Assembly (NCBI GenBank): GCA_030248225.1
Contig: JASANE010011650.1
Location: 1 to 64,000 of the forward strand
DNA length: 64,000 bases
Direction: 5' to 3'
DNA from: Trileptium ribeirensis
Lineage: Eukaryota > Nematoda > Enoplea > Enoplida > Thoracostomopsidae
Each line of letters begins with the position of its first letter. The first letter of the stretch is position 1. Under the pieces are notes generated by a model, which was given only the letters and a program-made list of their open reading frames with translations, ran no database searches and was not told the origin of the DNA. The translations under genes and the position numbers were made by a program. Shown piece after piece: positions 56,830 to 64,000 of the stretch.

Positions 56830-57099
56830 TTAGACTTATCCTAAGAGGCTTGAACATTTTTCATGTAAATGTCAGCCTAAATTAGGCTGCTACCGCTATA
56901 TAACACCTGCCGGGCGCTGTTATTGTTCATAACAGCACATTATTATTTGGATCAAAATATATAACTAACTTTGTCTTCAGAAACATAAATTATAAATTAC
57001 CTTATACCGCACAATATTCCAAGCTTATTTTTAAAGGGTAGGTGAACTCTATTATAATGGAGTCAGCGTTCGGGGAAATTGCTAAAGAGGAGTACTAGA

Positions 57100-58768
57100 A
57101 ATATATACAATAAAGCAATAAACTCATCTCATGAGTTTTAGCTCAAAAGCAGATATATTTTCAAAAATGCAAGAAATGGATGCTTTACTAGATTATACTT
57201 GATGCCAACATTTATACTCACCATTTTCCCGCAGACAAGAAGAGGCGTTGGAAGCTAGAGCTTCATCCGTCAGACCGTGAAGACGGTGTATTTCCTATCG
57301 ACGGTAATGTTGGAGATGCAGAAGGCATTGATGACGAAAAGGACGTATCCGACCGATCTCTTGTTTGCAATATCCGGATGCGTTGGTATACAACTAGTTC
57401 TGTGGCTGGCCGAGAGCCTGCGCGAAACATCTTAGAGTTTCAAAGTACTACTAAATACGACCTCCAGAAGCGAAGCTTTATAGCTAATTTTCAACAATAC
57501 AGTTATCTACACAAATTTTCAAGGCCAACGACAAGCTGGATGGTCCAGTATTCCGTGGCACAAGACGGATGCTTGTGAAGCGGAAGCATTTCTTGGATTA
57601 GATTTTTAGCCGGCGCATTCAAAGCCCATCGTAGAAGAGCTAGAAAGATCTATGGACTGAACGAGATGGTCATCCTGCGTTTCGTGCAGCCATGAGTTAC
57701 AAGCGGTTTTCTCAACTAAAAGCAGCTCTGCGCTTCGATGATCCATTACGACGCGACCACAACGACAAAGTGGCTCCAGTTCGATTTGTTGTGCACAGAT
57801 TCAACAAGCAGCTTGTCTCTTTGCACTCAGATGGCGAAATTCTTACGGTTGATGAGATGCTAGTAGAATTCCATGGACGAGTGTCGTTCAAGCAATACCT
57901 GCCTACCAAACCTGGCAAGTTTGGTATAAAAGCATTCTGGATAATTGAGAAAAATACTGTGCCACTGAAATGTGTTGTTTATATTGGTAAGAACACGATC
58001 CTTGAAGATCAAGGTGACTGATTCGAAGAAAAACATGGCAAGGAACCTGGCCAAAAATTATCTAAGGGCTGGACGAAATATTACATGCGACAATATTTTC
58101 ACCAGTATTCCACTGTCTGACATACTATTTAAAGCCAATACTACGCTTCTGGAAACTTTGCGCTCTAACAAAGGAGAAATATCCCCAGCATCTCTTTCAA
58201 AAACTAAAATCGCAAGGGTGACGGAAAGCAATTCTGCAGTGATCATCGCACACTTTGTTCGTTTTGGGACAAAGGGCATAAACACGTTGTTCTGTTGTCA
58301 ACATTACATACGTTTGAAAAGGATTGCCCCTGAACAGAAGCCTGACGTCGTGGTTGCTTACAGTGAAACAAAAAGCGGTGTAGACAATTTAGATAAACTG
58401 ATAAGTCTCTTTAGCAGCAAAAAATGCAGAAGATGCATATGATGGATGAAAAACATCAATCTAGCTTCAAAAAAGAGCTTGCGTATGACCTGATTTTGCC
58501 TCTGGTTTCTCGTCGAGCGAAGCTTACAGGCCTCTGTCAGACACTTAGACAGGCCATGCAACTGTTCAATGTTGAAGCTATGAGCGAAATATCCGGCGAT
58601 ACTGAAACTGGAGTCGCAACTGTTAAACCTAAGCAAGGTCGCTGCTCCGAGTGTCCAAGAAGCAGTGACAGAAAGGCAAGGACATGTTGTAGTGTTTGTG
58701 GAAATTTATATGCCAACAACACCAAAAAATTTTGTACGGAAGACTGTGAAGCAAAACTAAAATGAATT
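57100..58768 (+). pseudogene. Broken piggyBac-type transposase
   Basis: Frames at 57378-57578, 57692-58021, 57972-58442 and 58424-58765 join by frameshifts into a piggyBac (DDE_Tnp_1_7) layout. GREPARNIL marks the N-terminal part. The catalytic aspartates are readable: TVDEMLVEFHGR (codon at 57851) with QYLPTKPGKFGIKAFW after it, TCDNIFTSIPLSDIL (58089) and KSGVDNLDKL (58383). The C-terminal cysteine-rich domain persists (GRCSECPRSSDRKARTCCSV with further C and FCTEDC), ending in TGA at 58763-58765. Stops upstream of 57378 and at least two frameshifts make it non-functional as read. TTAA-flanked termini were not found. Confidence 0.88.
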
Positions 58769-60880
58769 TATACCTAAATGTGAGTTTTCTATGCAAAATT
58801 AGTCAGTATGTTTGGAGAATGCTGCGACATAGAATTTTTGCGAATGGGTGCTGGAGCATCCCAGGGTGTACACAACCTAGTAATAAAGTGAGGATAGACG
58901 AACTGTTCATTGAACTTTCAAAAATTTCAAAAAGATAACCTCCATTCTCCGTCAAAAATTTCTTGATTTGCCAGTGCGAACCCAGAACAAATACCATTAG
59001 ACTTTTAACAAAATATATCCTTCATCTTTAGATCGGCAAATTATTACGTGATAAAATTTAAAACCCAATGACAACAAAATATTATACGTAGACAGCTATA
59101 ACACGTAAGCAAACCTCAACAATAAATAAAAACATAAATGTATTTATATATATGCATTGTGGCAACATTATTACGGTAAAACTGCAAAAAACCCTAGAGG
59201 AGTCTCGTAAAACTTTAAATAATTACAATTTAACGGCGGTCTTTAATATGTTTACCGCCTCAAACGATTTTATACTACTGCGAAGCAAACAGCTACTCCA
59301 TTATTAATTTACAATAAATGTCGTCTGGAAAACCAAATAGGTTCTCGTGAAGCTGCAGTGCAAATTGAAACTTTTACCTAATTATTTACACCTTGTAAAC
59401 GACAGGCATTTTTCCTAGTTTTGCGGTTCTAAAGCGTTATATATACTCCAAAATCGTTTCTACTAATTTTCTCAATCACATACCACGCATTGTTGCTGCG
59501 ACTCTGGTCAAAGATTGCGACGATCGTTCAAAAATATTAATACATAACATGTGGCTCATGCTGTCTAAGTTTTTAAAAATGAATTATCCAATTTTCGCAC
59601 AATCCGCTCACCTCAAAAATTATCTAGGTAGTGCCTTCTATTAATATTTTAGTAAAATTTGGATTTAAATTGACAAAAAATGTCCCAAATCCGTAGTTAA
59701 TTGAATTTCAGAAAATCAATAGGATATGCGACTGCTACGCACTTGTTCACAATGATTTTACAATGCAAGAACAATTCATTTCGCCTGTGCTGGCGTGAAA
59801 ATTACTGCCCACAGTTGCAGTAAGCTGTGAAAAAAATTATGTTTTCCGCAGAGCAATAACACTTTAACACTTAAATAATAAGATCTTGCCGTCAAAAAAG
59901 CTGGCGTTTTTTTGATACGGTGACGGGTAGTACGAGGCACAGAAACAAACATTTTGATGGAAATTGTTTTCACTGAGGTACAGAATAGCTGCTGCTAACG
60001 GTGAAATCATCCATTGCTTGGGTGAATTTGCCTGTAGTTTCTGTGCGAAATCTAAACTGATAAAAATTTAAGTTGTTTTTTTCATACGCACAAAGAGAAT
60101 TTCTTTTTCAGGTAATAATTGTGTTAAAACCTACAGTTGCAGGCAGTTTTAAGCTTATAATGAATTTTTTATTTTTTAAGAATTGTAGATAATTTTTTGT
60201 TTTAATTTGGCGAAAGTTCAGTTATGCAGAACCACGTTGTTTACCGTTCGGTTTGCTCAAGGTAATACCAAACAGGAATTCGAAAAATATGTCTGGTCTT
60301 TGTTGTTCATGAACATAGTGATGAAAATGCCTGCATGCTTTCTTATGCTGCAGGTAAAGACGGTAAATTAAATATGGTAAATTGCCATTGCAAATTTTAG
60401 CTATAGACCAATGTATATAATGCAATCTCAGCCGTGATCTTAGTGCGTCATGAAAAAAACGTAAGTGCAGCCACTAAATTGTATTTGATTTGTTTCGTTT
60501 TATTTTAATTAATGGTGTCTTCAAAATACAATTAGCTCGGATTTACTACAGTCCACCATTCAAGCTGTATTATAAGTGAAAACATCGAAATTTCTCACGA
60601 TTGGTATCAAAAAATTAGCATCACGAAGCGGGCCTGTATCTTGAACAAATAATGGGTACATTTCAGGATCCCGATCTGACGGGATCAAGAAACGCGTCAG
60701 GATCGGATCTGCAATCCCATACGATCTCTAAGGTAAACATAACGTACATGTCACATATAGAGCATTCAGAAGTTACTATACATCATGGGTATTCATAAAG
60801 GAGTAGGAAGTTTGCTTCCCTGAGGATCGGACCCTCACATGACGAAAACGTACGGGAAATTGTAATTTTTAGAAAACTGG
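58769..60880. other. Non-coding stretch
   Basis: AT-rich, short frames only. It may include the 3' end of the piggyBac element. Near 60668, GATCCCGATCTGACGGGATC is a local inverted word. Confidence 0.4.
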
Positions 60881-60889
60881 CATAAAATA

Positions 60890-61050
60890 AGTTTAATATT
60901 TTGGGAATATTGGCACAAATTGGCAAAAATTGGAGAAAACTTTTGAAAAAAGTGGCAAAATGTGCTAAAATTTGGGAAAATTTTTTCGCAAAGGCAAGAA
61001 AAAATTTTTTGAAAAAAAATGGGTAAAAATTTAGCAAAAAGGAAGTTATA
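60890..61050. repeat. Dispersed GGCAAAATTTT-word patch
   Basis: It contains repeated words such as TTGGCAAAAATTGGAGAAAA and GGCAAAATGTGCTAAAATTT, complementary in type to the patch at 46975-47150. The minus strand is open here for 99 codons (60783-61082) with a phenylalanine-rich product, an outcome of the T-rich words. Confidence 0.5.
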
Positions 61051-63626
61051 AGTTCATAAAAAGATAAAAAAATATTATCCACATATTCGACTTACGCCAC
61101 CCCGGCGAAAAATCAATAATCAAAATTTTTGTATTTCAAATAAAGGTTCATAAAATCGACTAGATAACTTGTGTTTGTTAGCTTACATTAAGACAGTACC
61201 ATTTTTTGTTGAAAACCAATAAAACGTAGGAATCGATTGGTACGTTATGGATCCAACAATCTGTAAATATCTTAAATTGTTCGGCCGCAGAGATTAGACA
61301 ACATCATGTTTCAGTTCAAAATTATCCAGAACAATTTTGTTGTCGGCTACAGCTTTCGTGATAGCAGGTAACCAAATCTTCCCAAACACTCGCACCGAAC
61401 TGCGGCGTTAGATACCATTGTTTATGACAGTGGTATGTCGCCGCAAGCCGATTCAAGGAGATGACAAAGCGGTAAAACATAAATTGTATGGTTAAATGTA
61501 AAATTTACCGTTATAAAGTATACAGTTTGAGTAATAGTAGCCTTTAGGTAAAATACTTACCGACCAAAAATAACCTGGAACAAAAATAAAAAAATCTTTA
61601 CAATACAATATGATGTTCTTCAATAAGCGTGTGAAAATAAAATTAGATTTTAGTGACTTGATATGGTAGGCTGTATTGATGCATGAATATCCAAGCCTGT
61701 ATAAAGCAAAACTATATGTTGCTAAATTAGCGATGTCATCATATCATCTAGCAAATCGTAATTATATTAAAGATTTAACGTTTTGTAAAACATTTACTGA
61801 ATTAAAGTCCTGCGCCGACATCTTTGTACACGCTGCATTTCTCATATTAATAAAAAACCCCGACTCATCTGAGTTGAAGGGATCAAGTAAATAACGGGGC
61901 GTGCAACTTGCCTATCATAAACACCAAAAGCATCAGTTGCAGCCAAGAAGGTCAAAGCAGCCAAGCGGTTCTAAAGGTATCATTGAAAGGAGCAGCATGC
62001 AACAAGAATAAACGGACAGCGGCCATGATTCTCTGAAAACTATCAAGCTGAACATGATCTTCTTTCCCCGCCGACATAGCGGTGGCCGTTCTCACCGCTG
62101 TGGTTTCGCTAGATAGTAGATAGGAACAGTAGGAATCTCGTTAATTCATTCATGTGTTTCACTAATTAGATGACGAGGCATTTGACTACCTTAAGAGATC
62201 CATAGTTACTCCCGCGTTTACCCGCGCATCGCTGAATTTCTTCACTTTGACATCCAGAGCTCTGGGCAGAAATCACAGTGGTGGGAACGGGCACCGCGAA
62301 GTCGGCGGAAAAAGAATACCCATTGCACCGCGATCGTCTAATATATGTATGTTCGCTTTTCTCAAGCGAAAACGTTCCAGTTTCACTTCCCATTATTAAT
62401 TAACGTGGATAAATTCATCGACAAATTCTATGTTCGTCAAGAAACGCAAGCGGTGGTATTTTCGGATGGTGCTATAATTTTAGCCTGAAGATATAGTAAA
62501 CCTCGATTATTAAGACAACACTGTCCGTTCAAACCGAAAATCGCGCAAAGAGTATAGGTATACACCTCTTCAATAATATTTTGAAATGTGCAAATCTAAT
62601 AATCAAAATGTCACATGATAATAATAGCAGAAGCAGTAAGACTTGGCTTTAGCTGGCCGCCGACGATAGAATGTGTCAAAGCTTCGTCTAATCAATGACG
62701 ACACGCACACGAGAGAAGCTTAGAACTAAACGCATTTTTGTTCCATAACCGCTGCTGATGTTGTCGAACCTGTGCGCGAATTGAGATTTAAGCTAAACTA
62801 GTGCTGTAGTCGAAGCAATAGTGATTTGATGATAATGATATCTAGAGACAGATCTTAATTGAATACCTCTATATAAACACATACACATACAAAACATTCC
62901 GTACACGTGTTTCATAAACATTTTATAATGGTTCTGCAGCAACATCAAAGACACAGAAACATACATTTAAAATGGAAATTTTGGTTTCGAAAGCTGATAC
63001 TACCACACACACGGTGAAAATAAAAGGTTGTCACGACCGATAATTGAATACAGAAGCAGAGATTTGAGTGATATATACTAGCTATGTAATAATTATTATT
63101 TATAAAGAACTAAAATTACTCTCTTCTATCGTTGTTGCTGAAATGAAAACGTATAGAATTGTGTTCAAAATTGAACGAAAGCATTTGTAATCCAGTTGGT
63201 TAGTTACCCACCCAGTTATTGTTTCGGGTCTCCGAAACCTCAATTTTCTAATCAGTAAATAATGCAACTGCCATACTATGTGTCAAATACGGATACCAAA
63301 GATAACCTTGACCCACTACCCATTATTGCTCCTTCGTAAGAGATTTGACGTCCAGCTAAAGCAACTAAAAACGTATTAACGTATTAAGAATGACTGAAAA
63401 TTGAACACCGCTAATTTAAATTTAGATTTGCTAATAGATACGCAAAAGCTATTGCTGCCAGTTTTCTCACTTAACATCGTTTAGTGAAAGTCTTTCAATG
63501 GTACTGAATGTTCCGCTGTTCAAAAACACGCTGGCATGAATATATTTTTGTGGCCGTAATATTAATGGTCCACAATGCAATATATCCCAGCGTAGGTATA
63601 GAACGTAAGTCAAACTTGTAGAAGAG
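61051..63626. other. Non-coding stretch
   Basis: A 72-codon plus-strand frame (61676-61894) and a 75-codon minus-strand frame (62166-62393) have no recognised domain. No arrays seen. Confidence 0.4.
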
Positions 63627-63869
63627 GTGTAATATCATCGCACTATGCTAGCGTATATTGGGTAGCTGAAGACGATGTGATAGGGTTCTGGTGGTGTAGT
63701 GGTAGCGAACTAGTCTTGCCAGCTAGAGGCACTAGTTCGAATTCCGGCTGGTCCAACGAAATATCTCTCGCGGATCTTTTCAGTTGGTACCCCGACATGA
63801 TGCCCTGCACGGAACTCCTCCGCACAGTTCGAGCCCAACGCGCGCTCGCTCCATGACTCCGCAGGGGAC
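63627..63869 (+). repeat. tRNA-derived SINE-like unit 1
   Basis: The unit (about 243 bp) starts GTGTAATATCATCGCACTAT and holds a tRNA-like segment at 63684-63754: GGTGGTGTAGTGGTAGCGA (A-box region, glycine-tRNA-like), a five-pair anticodon stem CTAGT/GCTAG with loop CTTGCCA, and a B-box-like AGTTCGAATTCC. The acceptor stem pairs poorly, so it is a degenerate tRNA or SINE head rather than a working tRNA. A related unit follows directly. Confidence 0.6.
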
Positions 63870-64000
63870 TTATGTAACATCTCACTACGCTAGCTTATAT
63901 TGTGTATTGTGGAACTGAACACGATGTGCTTGGAGCTTGAGGTATACTGGTATCGTCCAAGTCTTGTAAGCTAGATGCCCGGATTCGAATCCCGGATGGC
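63870..64000 (+). repeat. tRNA-derived SINE-like unit 2, cut by window end
   Basis: TATGTAACATCTCACTACGC and CTAGCTTATATTG repeat the opening of unit 1. The tRNA-like part (63932-64000) has anticodon loop CTTGTAA and a good T arm, CCGGATTCGAATCCCGG. The end of the acceptor lies beyond the window. The anticodon position would read TGT, against TGC in unit 1, so the two copies come from one family that has drifted. Confidence 0.6.

Noticed and set aside
60783..61082. Phenylalanine-rich 99-codon minus-strand frame
   Set aside because: It is produced by T-rich repeated words in the AAATTTTGCC-type patch.
63643..63885. 80-codon minus-strand frame
   Set aside because: It is the antisense of the tRNA-derived SINE unit.

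Overview
This is an AT-rich, gene-poor stretch of a eukaryotic nuclear genome, most probably from an invertebrate animal. The evidence is one intronless-looking animal-type rhodopsin GPCR and a dense mix of animal-type transposon relics: non-LTR retrotransposons, piggyBac, hAT, Harbinger-like MITEs, a probable tyrosine-recombinase (DIRS-like) retrotransposon fragment and tRNA-derived SINEs. Tandem minisatellites are also frequent. There are no operons, ribosome-binding sites, prophage or CRISPR features. I cannot name the phylum from the sequence alone.

Layout. 1-5.1 kb: a duplicated 200-bp unit, long non-coding DNA, a scrambled MITE of a family with internal CTAAG runs (called CTAAG here), and a ~190-bp tandem array. 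5.3-8.4 kb: an element with inverted GAATTCGAGTGG ends, diverged tandem repeats and a long foldback. 8.4-16 kb: mostly featureless, with two CTAAG MITEs. 16.5-17.1 kb: frameshifted DIRS-like pol relic. 17.7-18.4 kb: GGGCCGGGCC-rich element. 18.7-22.7 kb: CTAAG MITE, Harbinger-like MITE, CpG-rich block. 23-25.6 kb: relic of a CR1-like LINE with a PHD-finger ORF1, endonuclease and reverse transcriptase. 26.6-28.5 kb: two Harbinger-like MITEs. 30.2-31.6 kb: two CTAAG MITEs and a GC-cored foldback. 32.8-34 kb: two tandem arrays. 35.5-38 kb: 5'-truncated Jockey-like LINE flanked by 89-bp direct repeats. 38.6-39.4 kb: CTAAG MITE carrying a nested hAT element. 41-41.8 kb: four 208-bp units. 43-49.4 kb: MITE remnants, two related GC-rich hairpin blocks and a 118-bp duplication. 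51.3-52.7 kb: the GPCR on the minus strand. 53.1-53.9 kb: 44-bp minisatellite. 56.3-56.8 kb: fourth Harbinger-like MITE. 57.1-58.8 kb: broken piggyBac transposase. 63.6-64 kb: tandem tRNA-derived SINE units running off the window.

The only convincing host gene is the GPCR. It is divergent: a very short N-terminus, a ~60-residue first extracellular loop, no cysteine in extracellular loop 2, and altered TM6 and TM7 motifs. Everything else that looks coding is a transposon relic or a short open frame compatible with chance. The best-supported structural results are the target-site duplications: 8 bp for the CTAAG MITE and the nested hAT, TWA for the Harbinger-like family, and an unusually long 89-bp repeat around the Jockey-like LINE. 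No cooperating host pathway is visible.
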